This document shows, one piece after another, positions 8,283-16,258 of a stretch of DNA of 26,782 bases. The position numbers were made by a program, and so were the translations under genes. Position 1 is the first letter of the stretch, and every line of letters begins with the position of its first letter. The notes under the pieces were generated by a model. The model did not search any database and was not told where the DNA came from. It saw only the letters and a list, made by a program, of their open reading frames with translations. This DNA comes from an uncultured Collinsella sp. (GTDB lineage: Bacteria; Actinomycetota; Coriobacteriia; Coriobacteriales; Coriobacteriaceae), in the NCBI GenBank assembly GCA_902478885.1, contig CABSMS010000019.1:1-26782 (forward strand), given 5' to 3'.

Positions 8283-9305
8283 TTACTCGCCGTCGATGTC
8301 GGTCGCGACGGCCTCCTCAATAGCCTCGACGCCTTCGACCGACAGATCCTCTTCGCCGTGGCAGAACTTCTTATCGACCCAGCCGGTCAGAATCGGGGCC
8401 ATGATTGCCGTGATGATGACGGCGGTGGCGATCTGCGCATACGCGGTGGGCGCAAGCTCGGCATAGCGTGGCGCGACCTCGGCAAGGGCAACCGGCGTGG
8501 TCATAGCCGTGCCGGCGATGGTGGAGCAAGCAACGGCGGCCTTGCCGTTGCCGCCGCACAAGCGCTCGAAGGCAAAGGTGATGGGGCCAACGATAAAGAG
8601 GGTGATGAGGCCCAGCAGGATGCCCGAGATACCGCCGGTGATAAAGCTCGACAGGCTCATGGACGCACCGAGCTGAAATCCGATTACAGCGATCGCGGGA
8701 TTGGCGCCGGGAACCAGCAGGTTCTTGATAAACGGGAACAAGTTGCCCAGGACCATGCCGATAACAAGCGGCAGGATGGATCCGATGATGGTTCCGACGG
8801 GGATGTTGGCGAGACCCGAAACACCAAGGATGATCATCGTGACGGCGGGGCCGGCCGTAAAGAACAGGATACCGACAGCGCCCTGCTCGGACTCATCGCC
8901 GAACTCGCCCATGATGCCCGTATAGAGCGCCATGTTGCAAAACGTAATGCCGCCGATGATGGAAACCGAGCTCAGGCCTAAAAAGTTATCGTTAAAGAAG
9001 TACGCGACGCCCAGACCCAGCGCGGCTGCCACTACAAGCTTAGGAATCAGCACGACGATGCCGGTCTTGATGGCGCCCGGCGTGGACTTAAAGCTGATGC
9101 CGGCGCCCACGAACAGCAAGATCGCGGCAACGATGGTGTTGGAGCCGCCGCGGCAGGCAGCCGTAAAGAAGCCGCCGACCTCAAAGACCTGCGGGCAGAA
9201 GGTATTGAGCAAAAGGCCGACGATCATCGGATAGATCATGATGTCGCCCGGGATGCGCGGTACCTTGAATTTCTTTTGCTCGCTGGCGGTCGCTTCCTGT
9301 GCCAT
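8283..9305 (-). CDS. kdgT: 2-keto-3-deoxygluconate permease
   Basis: This 340-aa membrane protein resembles the KdgT family, which imports 2-keto-3-deoxygluconate, a product of pectin and glucuronate breakdown, by proton symport. About ten hydrophobic segments are visible. Family-like stretches are the N-terminal KVPRIPGDIMIYPMIVGLLL, GAGISFKSTPGAIKTG, and GTAMTTPVALAEVAPRY. The chain ends in an acidic tail (residues 318-340). I chose the ATG at 9305, with GGGGGT 4-5 nt upstream, over an in-frame upstream start at 9335. No kdgK, kdgA or kduI neighbours are present, so it stands alone and its substrate is assigned by family only. Confidence 0.87.
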   Translation of the reverse strand: MAQEATASEQKKFKVPRIPGDIMIYPMIVGLLLNTFCPQVFEVGGFFTAACRGGSNTIVAAILLFVGAGISFKSTPGAIKTGIVVLIPKLVVAAALGLGVAYFFNDNFLGLSSVSIIGGITFCNMALYTGIMGEFGDESEQGAVGILFFTAGPAVTMIILGVSGLANIPVGTIIGSILPLVIGMVLGNLFPFIKNLLVPGANPAIAVIGFQLGASMSLSSFITGGISGILLGLITLFIVGPITFAFERLCGGNGKAAVACSTIAGTAMTTPVALAEVAPRYAELAPTAYAQIATAVIITAIMAPILTGWVDKKFCHGEEDLSVEGVEAIEEAVATDIDGE

Positions 9306-9455
9306 GAAACCCCCATTTCCGCTGACGCAGAACAAAAGCCCACGTCACGCTTTGCTACAGTAAAGTTTGACCATGGTACCAGAAGAAATAGACCAGCTCG
9401 GTGAAAAATTCGACAAGTTGGGATGGAACGAGATTCGGCGCCCGCGACGCCACCC

Positions 9456-9779
9456 CTATATAAGGCTCAAGACGATATAGAACACGATGCCCGAAACGCA
9501 GCACCACAACATCGACTTTGTCTTGATTGCCACCGCCACGACGCCGGCGGCCGCAATCCAGGGAACCAAGGCAGGCCAGAGTCCCGCGTCGAACACGCCG
9601 GGGCTCACCAAGTCGTTGGCGACCAGCGCGGCAAAGGCAGCGGGCGGGATATAGCCCAGGGCCTCGGTAATGCGGGGCGACAGGGTCCGCCCGCGCAAGG
9701 CGAACGCCGGCGCGATGCGAAAGAACGCGATAGCAGCCCACGACGACAGCCACAGAACCAAGAACTCGTTAACGGGCAT
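9456..9779 (-). CDS. azlD: AzlD-family branched-chain amino-acid exporter subunit
   Basis: This 107-aa protein has three to four hydrophobic segments and the AzlD-like start (NEFLVLWLSSWAAIAFFRIAP), followed by the LGYIPPAAFAALVANDLV core. It pairs with AzlC to export branched-chain amino acids or their analogues. The ATG at 9779 lies 11 nt inside the end of azlC, with GAGGTG 7 nt upstream, so the two genes are translationally coupled. A longer reading in this frame from 10013 would only shadow azlC. Confidence 0.88.
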   Translation of the reverse strand: MPVNEFLVLWLSSWAAIAFFRIAPAFALRGRTLSPRITEALGYIPPAAFAALVANDLVSPGVFDAGLWPALVPWIAAAGVVAVAIKTKSMLWCCVSGIVFYIVLSLI

Positions 9780-10461
9780 CGCGGGCACCTCTTCCGTCAA
9801 ATACAGCATCGCACGCCAACGCAATGGCAATGCCGGCCACGACGCTTGCCGGCACGGCATTATTCGCGAGGCCCAAGAACTTGCATACGGCGACGGACAC
9901 CGCGCCCGAAACCGCCGCGACAACGTTGCCGCGCGACAGCCGCTGCGAAAAGAGCAGGCAGATAAAGAGCGAGGTGCAGACAAAGGCTGCAATGGCGGTG
10001 GGAACATCGACAACGGCGCCGACGATGGCGCCCATCGTACACGAAACGCCCCATGTTGCGATGAGGATCACGTTGAGCACAAAGGACTCGCGCGGGCCCC
10101 AATCTTCCCCATCAATCAGCTTGGCAAGCGAGATGCCATATGCCTCCTCGGTAAGTGTCGCGGCAACAGCCAGCGTCTGACGCTTCGAAGCACCCCTCAA
10201 ATGCGGCGCGATCGATGCCGAGTAAAGTGCAAAACGCGAGGAGATGGCGGCAACGCTCGCGATAATCGAAGGTGCCGGTACGCCCGCCAGCCAAAGATTG
10301 CAGATCATAAACTGGCCGCTGCCCGTCACAAACGTGCTGCTCAGGGCAAAGACCATCCAGGGTTCCATTCCCGTCTGCCCCATGATCATTCCGCACGGCG
10401 CGCCTATTGCAACATAGGTAAGCATCACTGGCCAGACGGTTCTAACGATTTTGAGCACCAT
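9769..10461 (-). CDS. azlC: AzlC-family branched-chain amino-acid permease
   Basis: This 230-aa membrane protein is the large subunit of an AzlCD exporter. Family features are LTYVAIGAPCGMIMGQTGM near the N-terminus, FVTGSGQFMICNLWLAG, SSRFALYSASIAPHL, and EEAYGISLAKL. Five or more hydrophobic segments follow. I chose the ATG at 10461, where AGGA lies 10 nt upstream; the frame stays open to 10530 without a ribosome site. The gene overlaps azlD by 11 nt and diverges from the HD-domain gene at 10588. Confidence 0.9.
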   Translation of the reverse strand: MVLKIVRTVWPVMLTYVAIGAPCGMIMGQTGMEPWMVFALSSTFVTGSGQFMICNLWLAGVPAPSIIASVAAISSRFALYSASIAPHLRGASKRQTLAVAATLTEEAYGISLAKLIDGEDWGPRESFVLNVILIATWGVSCTMGAIVGAVVDVPTAIAAFVCTSLFICLLFSQRLSRGNVVAAVSGAVSVAVCKFLGLANNAVPASVVAGIAIALACDAVFDGRGARDAR

Positions 10462-10541
10462 ACGTTTCTCATCCTGACAAGGTCTCCGAGCCGCATGTAG
10501 CGACACGGCAGAATCATCATCCGGCAGCAACCGAGTTCACC

Positions 10542-10547
10542 TACAAT
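10542..10547 (+). promoter_or_regulatory. Candidate -10 box of the HD-domain gene
   Basis: TACAAT lies 40 nt upstream of the ATG, in the 126-bp divergent gap between azlC and the HD gene. No matching -35 box is recognisable at 16-18 bp. Confidence 0.3.
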
Positions 10548-10587
10548 TGCCACCAGATCGAAAGACACAACTTTTTAGGAAGTCATT

Positions 10588-11400
10588 ATGACAGCTATCG
10601 ATCGAGACCGGGCGCGCGCGGCCTTCAAAAGCTACACCGATGCCTACGACGCCACCAACCCACGCATCGCGCTCAAAATCGAGCATACGTACCACGTGGC
10701 CGAGGCATGCGATGCCGTAGCGCGCGAGCAGGGCTGGTCGTCAGAAGATATTGACCTGGCATGGCTTTGCGGCCTGCTACACGATATGGGCCGCTTTGAG
10801 CAGCTGCGACGCTGGGACACCTTTAAGGACGCCGAGAGCATGAGCCATGCGGCGCTGGGCATCGAGGTCCTCTTTGGCGAGAATCCCGCCGATGCACCCG
10901 CCGTAACGAGCATTCGCGACTTTATCGATGACCCGGCAGAAGATGAGCTCATCCGAGCGAGCATTGCCTATCACAGCGATTTCCGTCTACCCGCGCAGCT
11001 CGACGAGCGCACGCGGAGCTTCTGCGATATCGTGCGCGATGGCGACAAGATCGACATTATGCGCGCCATCGCCGACAGCACTGTCGACACTATCCTCAAG
11101 GTGGACGAGAAGACGTTTCTCGGCAGCCGTTTCTCGTCGCCGACACTTGCCGCCTTTGACGAGCACCGCTGCGTCGCACGCGATGAACGCGACGAGCCCG
11201 CAGACTACCTGGTGGGACTCATCTGCTTTATGTTTGAGCTCGTCTATCCAGCGAGCCGCGCGCTGGCGCGCGAGCAGGGCGATATCTACCGCCTGCTCGA
11301 CGCGCCTTTTGGCATCACGCGGCCCTTTACCGACCCCGCCACGCAGGCAACTTGGAGCCGCCTTAAGGACGAGATGCGCGACTGGCTGGCGCGCGCCTAG
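10588..11400 (+). CDS. HD-domain metal-dependent phosphohydrolase
   Basis: This 270-aa protein is soluble, with no signal or membrane segment. The metal-binding HD superfamily residues are visible in order: His33/His36 (HTYH), His65-Asp66 (LLHDMGRF), His87, His129 (YHS) and Asp151/Asp153 (RDGDKID). HD enzymes hydrolyse phosphate esters such as nucleotides or cyclic nucleotides; the substrate here is unknown. The ATG follows AGGAAG with 6-nt spacing. Its stop codon shares the four bases CTAG with the stop of the convergent etfA gene, leaving no room for a terminator between them. Confidence 0.85.
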   Translation: MTAIDRDRARAAFKSYTDAYDATNPRIALKIEHTYHVAEACDAVAREQGWSSEDIDLAWLCGLLHDMGRFEQLRRWDTFKDAESMSHAALGIEVLFGENPADAPAVTSIRDFIDDPAEDELIRASIAYHSDFRLPAQLDERTRSFCDIVRDGDKIDIMRAIADSTVDTILKVDEKTFLGSRFSSPTLAAFDEHRCVARDERDEPADYLVGLICFMFELVYPASRALAREQGDIYRLLDAPFGITRPFTDPATQATWSRLKDEMRDWLARA

Positions 11401-12602
11401 CGCTCAAGCTGAGCCAGCAGCTCCTCGACGACCTCGACGGCATCGCCGACAACCTTGTACTGGGCAGTACCAAAAATGGGGGCATCCGGGTCCTCGTTGA
11501 TGGCGATAATGCACTCAGCCCCACCGATGCCGGCAAGATGCTGGATGGCGCCCGAAACACCGATACTCACGAGAAGCTTGGGCGAAACCGATACGCCCGT
11601 CTGGCCAATCTGATGGCGATACTCCAACCAGCCGGCCTCCACGACAGGTCGCGTGCAGCCAAGCTCGGCTCCCAGAGCCTCGGCGAGCCTTCGCATCAGC
11701 GGCAGATTTTTCTTGGAACCAATGCCGCGACCCACCACGACCAGGCGCTCGGCATCGGCGATCGAAGCCTGCTGTCCCCACTCCTCGGCGGGAATCGAGA
11801 TCTCGACACGAGCCTTAGCATCATCCGCAAGTGATATCTGGGTGATCGTGCCGGAGCGGCCGTAGTCAAAGTCGGGCGCCATAAAGATACCGGAGCGCAC
11901 CGTTGCCATCTGCGGACGGTGGTTGGGGCAAATGATGGTGGCCATCAAGTTGCCGCCAAACGCCGGACGCGTCTGTTGCAGCAGTCCCGTCTCTGTATCC
12001 ATCGAAAGTACGGTGCAGTCAGCCGTAAGGCCCGTCTGCAAACGCACGGCAACGCCGGGTGCCAGTTCGCGACCAAAAGCGGTCGCACCGTATAGGATGG
12101 CCTCGGGTTTGCGTTCGGCTACCAAATCGCAGATCAAGCGGGCGTAGACCTCCGCATCGTTTTGGCGCAGGCGCTCGTCGCGACAGGCCAGGACTTCGTC
12201 GGCGCCCGCGCAAACCAGATGCTCCAGGTCCCCGAGCGAGCCCTCAGGGCTCATGCCGACCAGTGCCACCAGACGGCAGCCGCGAGCATCGGCAAGCTCG
12301 CGCCCCTTGCCCATAAGCTCATAGGCAACGGGAGTCACCGTATCGCGCTCGTCGGTCTGCGCGAATACCCAAATGTCTCGATATGCATCAAGGTCCACCG
12401 CACCAGCAGCCTCGTCACGCTCGATCGAGATAGCGTTGACAGGGCAGGCGTCGACACACCCACCGCATAGGATGCAGCCGTCGGTTACATGGGCGCATCG
12501 GCTGGGTCGCTCGCCTTCCACTACGATGCCGCCCGAGGCACAGGCGCGAACGCAGCGACCGCAGCCGATACAGGCTTCGCTATCGATAATCAGTCCGCCC
12601 AT
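11397..12602 (-). CDS. etfA: EtfA with N-terminal 2x[4Fe-4S] ferredoxin domain (LctC-like)
   Basis: This 401-aa electron-transfer flavoprotein alpha subunit carries a ferredoxin-like extension. Two CxxCxxCxxxC clusters are intact: Cys11/14/17/21 and Cys43/46/49/53. The ETF alpha domain follows from about residue 75, and the C-terminal FAD-binding signature (residues ~300-380) includes RHQIGQTGVSVSPKLLVSIG, SGAIQHLAGI and AINEDPDAPIFG. Such ferredoxin-fused EtfA chains occur in bifurcating complexes such as the lactate dehydrogenase LctBCD and the caffeyl-CoA reductase of Acetobacterium. The ATG at 12602 directly abuts the etfB stop codon, indicating coupled translation. Its role here is presumably to pass electrons between the dehydrogenase, NAD and ferredoxin. 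Confidence 0.93.
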   Translation of the reverse strand: MGGLIIDSEACIGCGRCVRACASGGIVVEGERPSRCAHVTDGCILCGGCVDACPVNAISIERDEAAGAVDLDAYRDIWVFAQTDERDTVTPVAYELMGKGRELADARGCRLVALVGMSPEGSLGDLEHLVCAGADEVLACRDERLRQNDAEVYARLICDLVAERKPEAILYGATAFGRELAPGVAVRLQTGLTADCTVLSMDTETGLLQQTRPAFGGNLMATIICPNHRPQMATVRSGIFMAPDFDYGRSGTITQISLADDAKARVEISIPAEEWGQQASIADAERLVVVGRGIGSKKNLPLMRRLAEALGAELGCTRPVVEAGWLEYRHQIGQTGVSVSPKLLVSIGVSGAIQHLAGIGGAECIIAINEDPDAPIFGTAQYKVVGDAVEVVEELLAQLER

Positions 12603-13418
12603 CTATGCCATCCCCTCGATAATCTTGGCAAGCTTTGCCGCCTGCTCGGACGCCGTCCCCTCAACGGTCTCGCACGTTTGGTCACGGTCGGGCACAAACG
12701 AGCGCACGACCTGTGTCGGCGACCCGGCAAGGCCGCAACGCGCGGGGTCGGCGTTCACGTCGGCGGCACTGACCACGCGCACGTCCGCCTCCTCCGCCGC
12801 GCGAATACCGGCAATACTCGGCATACGCAACTGGCCAATCTCCTTGGCAGTCGTCATCGCGCACGGCATCTCAAGGTACACCGTCTCCTCGCCGGCATCG
12901 CATCCGTGAACGAGCGCCAGCGAGTCACACGTCGTAAAGCCCGCGCTTTGCACGCAGCTCACGTCGGTCACGCAGGGAATCTCAAAGGCACCGGCAAGCT
13001 CGGGACCAATCTGGGCCGTATCGCCATCCACCGCCATCTTGCCGCAGATGAGCAGGTCGAAGTCCTCGTCGAGCGCCTCGATGCCGCACTTGAGGGCGTA
13101 GGTGGTCGCCAGGGTATCGGCACCTGCAAAGGCGCGATCGGTCAGCAGCAGCGCGTCGTCGGCACCGCGGGCGATGCAGTCGCGCAGCAGCGACTCGGTC
13201 GCGGGGATGCCCATCGACACCACCGTTACGCGCACGTCCATGCCAAAGCCGATAAAGTCGTCTTTCAGCGCCAGCGCGCATTCCAAAGCGCTCGCATCAA
13301 AGGGATTAATGACCGCCTGCTTGCCATCGCGCACGATGGTATTGGTCTTGGGGTCCATCTTGACCTCGGTGCTGCCCGGCACGGCCTTGACGCACACCAC
13401 CATATGGAAATCGCTCAT
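12603..13418 (-). CDS. etfB: Electron-transfer flavoprotein subunit beta (LctB-like)
   Basis: This 271-aa protein has the EtfB layout: CVKAVPGSTEVKMDPKTNTI at the N-terminus, INPFDASALECALALKD, the SLLRDCIARGADDALLL segment and the family hallmark MAVDGDTAQIGPELAGAF near residue 130. In bifurcating ETFs this subunit holds the FAD that splits electrons between NADH and ferredoxin. I prefer the ATG at 13418 (GGGGG 9 nt upstream) over the in-frame GTG at 13424, which would be only 3 nt from that site. The gene lies 2 nt after the dehydrogenase stop and abuts etfA, so all three form one operon. Confidence 0.92.
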   Translation of the reverse strand: MSDFHMVVCVKAVPGSTEVKMDPKTNTIVRDGKQAVINPFDASALECALALKDDFIGFGMDVRVTVVSMGIPATESLLRDCIARGADDALLLTDRAFAGADTLATTYALKCGIEALDEDFDLLICGKMAVDGDTAQIGPELAGAFEIPCVTDVSCVQSAGFTTCDSLALVHGCDAGEETVYLEMPCAMTTAKEIGQLRMPSIAGIRAAEEADVRVVSAADVNADPARCGLAGSPTQVVRSFVPDRDQTCETVEGTASEQAAKLAKIIEGMA

Positions 13419-13420
13419 CT

Positions 13421-15022
13421 TCACGCGCCCCCTTTCTGGACAAGCTCATCCAAGAGCTTCTCCGAAAACAGGTTGCCGCGACCCAGCTGCCCGTCGGGAT
13501 CGAGCTGGAGCTTGAGCCGCGCCGACTCGACCATGGCCTCGTGACCGTACATCGTCTCTAAGAAGCCCGCCTTGATCTTGCCGACGCCGTGCTCGGCAGA
13601 AACGGCACCGCCCATAGCCGTTACCTCCGCAGCCCACTGGGCAAACAGCTCGCCACCGCGACGGTAGTCCTGCGCATCGCGCGGCAGGATGTTCACATGC
13701 AGATGGTTGTTACCGATGTGCCCCCAGGCAGCAGATTCAAGCCCGCTTTCGGCCAGTGCGCGGCGATAGAGGACCACGACATCGGCAAGGCGTGCATTGG
13801 GCACCGACATGTCCGAACCCAGTTTGGTGATGGTGGGATCCGTGCGGCGACGCTCGTCGATAAGCATATTGACGCTCTCGGGGACCGCATGGCGGAAGAA
13901 CCGCTGGCACTCGCGATCAACCTCGGTGCGCGCGACCCATGTCGCATCGTCGCGGCCACCCGCAAACTCGAGCACCCATCCCAGGTGGTACAGTTCCTCG
14001 GTCGCCTGGGCCTCGTCATCGCAGTCGAGCTCCACGTAGACACAGACCTTGGCGTCTCTGTCGAGCGCAGGCAGCGAGGCAAACGCCGTCGACTGCTCGC
14101 GCTGGCGACGTAGAATATCCAGGGCGCCAGCATCGAAGTACTCGATGGCAGCCGCATGGGACAGGACGGGACGCACAGAATCGGTGAAGGACACGGCCTT
14201 GTCTTCGCTGTCGAAGAAGCAGCTCACGCCCCAAACGACCGCGGGTGCCACCTGCAGGGCAATCTCGAGTTCGGTGATGACACCGATTGTGCCACACGCA
14301 CCGATAAACAGATCGATGGCATCCATATCGTCAGCAACGAAATAGCCCGAAGCATTTTTTGTCTTGGGCATGGTATAGCCGGGAAGATCGAGCTCGAGTG
14401 TACGGCCCGCTGCCGTCACGAGCGACAGGTGGCGGCCCTGGGCAAAAGCCTCGCCGCGCCGAAGCTCAAGCAAATCGCCATCAGCCAGCACGACGTGGAG
14501 TCCCGTGATATGTGGGCGCATGGGGCCATAGGCGTAGCTGCGGGCACCGGAGGCATTGCACGCCGCCATACCGCCCAAGCAGGCAGACGCCTCGGTGGGA
14601 TCGGTGGGAAAGAACTGCTCGGGAGCTGCCTGAAACTCCTCATAGGCCTCAAGCGATGCCTGATCCCAGCCGGCGGTCGGCAATGCCTTCTTACCCAGCT
14701 GCTTGCGCAACTCCGAAAGCACGACGCCCGGCTCCACGCGCAGCAGAAAACGGCCTTGCTCGTCGCGGCGAAGACCCAGGTAGCGATTCATACGAGAAGT
14801 GTTGAGGATGTGGCCGCCGTGGGGCACGGCACCGGCAGCCAGACCGGTCCGAGCGCCCTGGACCGTTATCGGAACATGCTCGGCATGGAGTTTTCGCAGA
14901 ATGGCGCGGACTTCGTCCTCCGTTGTCGGAAACGAGATGCTCGACGCCTCGCCCGATGTGCGAGATTCATCGCGACCATATTCTTCGAACTCGTCACCGA
15001 AGGGTTTGATGGCTGCAGACAC
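13421..15022 (-). CDS. FAD-binding 2-hydroxyacid (lactate) dehydrogenase, GlcD/LctD-like
   Basis: This 533-aa flavoprotein belongs to the vanillyl-alcohol-oxidase/GlcD family. The PCMH-type FAD-binding domain covers about residues 25-215 (VQGARTGLAAGAVPHGGHIL, DPTEASACLGGMAACNASGA). The substrate/C-terminal FAD-oxidase domain ends with HIGNNHLHVNILP and AEHGVGKIKAGFLE, which carry the conserved histidines. Together with the two ETF genes just downstream it matches lactate dehydrogenase LctD of the bifurcating LctBCD complex. Glycolate or another 2-hydroxyacid cannot be excluded. The start is a GTG at 15022 with GGGGGAG 5 nt upstream. No lactate permease or racemase gene is adjacent. Confidence 0.9.
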   Translation of the reverse strand: MSAAIKPFGDEFEEYGRDESRTSGEASSISFPTTEDEVRAILRKLHAEHVPITVQGARTGLAAGAVPHGGHILNTSRMNRYLGLRRDEQGRFLLRVEPGVVLSELRKQLGKKALPTAGWDQASLEAYEEFQAAPEQFFPTDPTEASACLGGMAACNASGARSYAYGPMRPHITGLHVVLADGDLLELRRGEAFAQGRHLSLVTAAGRTLELDLPGYTMPKTKNASGYFVADDMDAIDLFIGACGTIGVITELEIALQVAPAVVWGVSCFFDSEDKAVSFTDSVRPVLSHAAAIEYFDAGALDILRRQREQSTAFASLPALDRDAKVCVYVELDCDDEAQATEELYHLGWVLEFAGGRDDATWVARTEVDRECQRFFRHAVPESVNMLIDERRRTDPTITKLGSDMSVPNARLADVVVLYRRALAESGLESAAWGHIGNNHLHVNILPRDAQDYRRGGELFAQWAAEVTAMGGAVSAEHGVGKIKAGFLETMYGHEAMVESARLKLQLDPDGQLGRGNLFSEKLLDELVQKGGA

Positions 15023-15033
15023 GCGAACTCCCC

Positions 15034-15049
15034 CTTTAGTTAACTACAG
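15034..15049. promoter_or_regulatory. 16-bp palindrome, candidate operator
   Basis: CTTTAGTTAACTACAG is palindromic at 14 of 16 positions, with a perfect TAGTTAACTA core (15037-15046). It lies just upstream of the ribosome site of the dehydrogenase/etfBA operon, where a bound repressor would block transcription. No regulator gene is linked. Confidence 0.4.
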
Positions 15050-15261
15050 TGTTTGCAGGGAGATGTTACCGCATCGTTTCGTCGACGTGGCTGAGACCGT
15101 CTCCATAATTGGCGAATTTTACGTTTGTGCAATTCGGCGAACGGCGACGTTTTCTCGGCAGACGCTGTATTTGACGGGTCTTTTCCCATCCGCGCCGTGC
15201 ATGCAATTGGCGCTCGAAAAAAGTTGAGATATTTTTTACCGCCTCTCACCTGTGGCGATGC

Positions 15262-15296
15262 AAATCCGTCAAGCATTTGGTCAGAAATCGGTCAAG
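15262..15296. repeat. Tandem GTCAAG-type direct repeats, candidate binding array
   Basis: AAATCCGTCAAG (15262-15273) and AAATCGGTCAAG (15285-15296) match at 11 of 12 positions, 23 bp apart. A weaker copy, CATTTGGTCAG, fills the middle, giving three units at 11-12 bp steps on one face of the helix. It lies about 70 bp upstream of the plus-strand cluster. Confidence 0.5.
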
Positions 15297-15367
15297 TTGC
15301 GGCTGATACGGTCGGCATCGACAGCCAAAACCAATAGAAGGTTTGGCCCAAAAGCAGGGAGGTTCCC

Positions 15368-15664
15368 ATGGCATATTACTGGCCCCAGTACGGCGTCGCC
15401 ATCGAAGTCGACGACGACCCGTATCTTCTGCCGTTCGACGAGGAGGCATTCCCCGATACGGCGGTCTACCATGTCACCACCGACGTAATTTGCGATCCCG
15501 AGTCATTCTTGGCACTCGCCCACCACATCGCCCACATCCATGACATCAAGCTCCCTCCCGACTTCGAGGAGCTTGTCTACTCGCGGCGCCTCATGCTCCA
15601 CATGCTCTTTGGAGCCGATCCGTCCACGTTCGCGCGCGTCTACACCGCCAAGGACGCCGCATGA
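15368..15664 (+). CDS. Uncharacterised 98-aa protein, DUF559-like fragment?
   Basis: This is a small acidic protein with no signal or membrane segment. The ATG follows GGGAGG with a 5-nt gap. I do not recognise the family with confidence. The opening YYWPQYGVAIEVDDD, then VYHVTTDVICDPESF and LALAHHIA, resembles the strand order of DUF559/Vsr-like PD-(D/E)xK proteins (WP..VAIEVD, then V..VT...L.DP). It lacks the N-terminal half and the usual catalytic lysine, so nuclease activity is unlikely. Its stop overlaps the next start by 4 nt (ATGA), so it is the first gene of the surface-protein operon. Confidence 0.7.
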   Translation: MAYYWPQYGVAIEVDDDPYLLPFDEEAFPDTAVYHVTTDVICDPESFLALAHHIAHIHDIKLPPDFEELVYSRRLMLHMLFGADPSTFARVYTAKDAA

Positions 15665-16170
15665 GCGCGAAGAAGTGGCCGAGCCCTTTGGGGCCAAAAC
15701 ATCGAAAAAGGCTCGGCGCCGTCTGCCTGGCCATCGCCTGCGCCCTTATCGCCGTCGGCCTTTACGCCTGGCAGTCAAAGCCTGTCGCCGAGACGGGCAC
15801 CTCGGTCACAACGACAGAGGGTAAGTCGCGACAAGAAATCCAGGACGAGCTCGATGCCATCGTCCGTGACAACATGATGACGATCTCGGTTGCACCGGTC
15901 GCCCAACTGCAGAAAGGCGGCAAGCTGCGCGTCAACGTGCAAAACGTCCAGGACAACAAGTTTCCCCAGCGTTTCCGTGTGATCCAAAACGACGAGACCA
16001 TCTATGAATCAGGCGTGGTCGAGACCGGCAAGACCGTCGAGACCTGCCCCGCAGGCGACATCAAAGAAGGCGAGGCGTACATCGAGATTCAAGCGCTCGA
16101 CGCCAAGACCTACGACGCCCATGGCAATCCCACGCGCGTCAAGGTGCGGGTTGCGCAGGCCGAAGGCTAG
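15661..16170 (+). CDS. Single-pass membrane protein of a surface-protein cluster
   Basis: This 169-aa protein has a short basic cytoplasmic N-terminus (KHRKR), one membrane segment at about 18-37 (LGAVCLAIACALIAVGLYAW) and an extracellular domain of about 130 residues. The domain begins SRQEIQDELDAIVRDNMMTISVA and continues as a likely beta-sandwich (KLRVNVQNV, FRVIQNDETIYESGVVETGK, AYIEIQALDAKT). From memory, proteins starting with an SRxEIQxELD segment recur next to secreted proteins in Gram-positive gut bacteria, but I know no function. Translation is coupled to the upstream gene through an ATGA overlap. A GTCAAGGTGCGG coding end is followed by an 88-nt gap. Confidence 0.75.
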   Translation: MSAKKWPSPLGPKHRKRLGAVCLAIACALIAVGLYAWQSKPVAETGTSVTTTEGKSRQEIQDELDAIVRDNMMTISVAPVAQLQKGGKLRVNVQNVQDNKFPQRFRVIQNDETIYESGVVETGKTVETCPAGDIKEGEAYIEIQALDAKTYDAHGNPTRVKVRVAQAEG

Positions 16171-16220
16171 ATCTGCCGCCTGTTGCGAAAATACGCACCC
16201 GCGCCGCTTTCGTCCAACCA

Positions 16221-16239
16221 TCACGGAAACGGTCCGTGA
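16221..16239 (+). other. Small hairpin in the leader of the secreted-protein gene
   Basis: TCACGGA (16221-16227) pairs with TCCGTGA (16233-16239) around a 5-nt loop, just before the GAAAGGA ribosome site. No T-run follows, so it is more likely an mRNA processing or stability element than a terminator. Confidence 0.35.
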
Positions 16240-16258
16240 CGAATAGAAAGGAACGATT

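Larger units (their letters stand above)
15023..15367. promoter_or_regulatory. 345-bp divergent regulatory region
   Basis: This gap separates the dehydrogenase/ETF operon (minus) from the surface-protein cluster (plus). I see no convincing gene in it. It holds a 16-bp palindrome next to the dehydrogenase ribosome site, three AATTGGCG-like words (15107, 15131, 15205) and a short tandem array of GTCAAG words (15262-15296). An A/T-rich patch lies at 15215-15237. No clear -35/-10 pair could be fixed on either strand, but both operons must start here. Confidence 0.55.

Noticed and set aside
9780..10013. N-terminal extension of the azlD frame
   Set aside because: The extension overlaps azlC in another frame; the ATG at 9779 has a ribosome site and matches the AzlD N-terminus.
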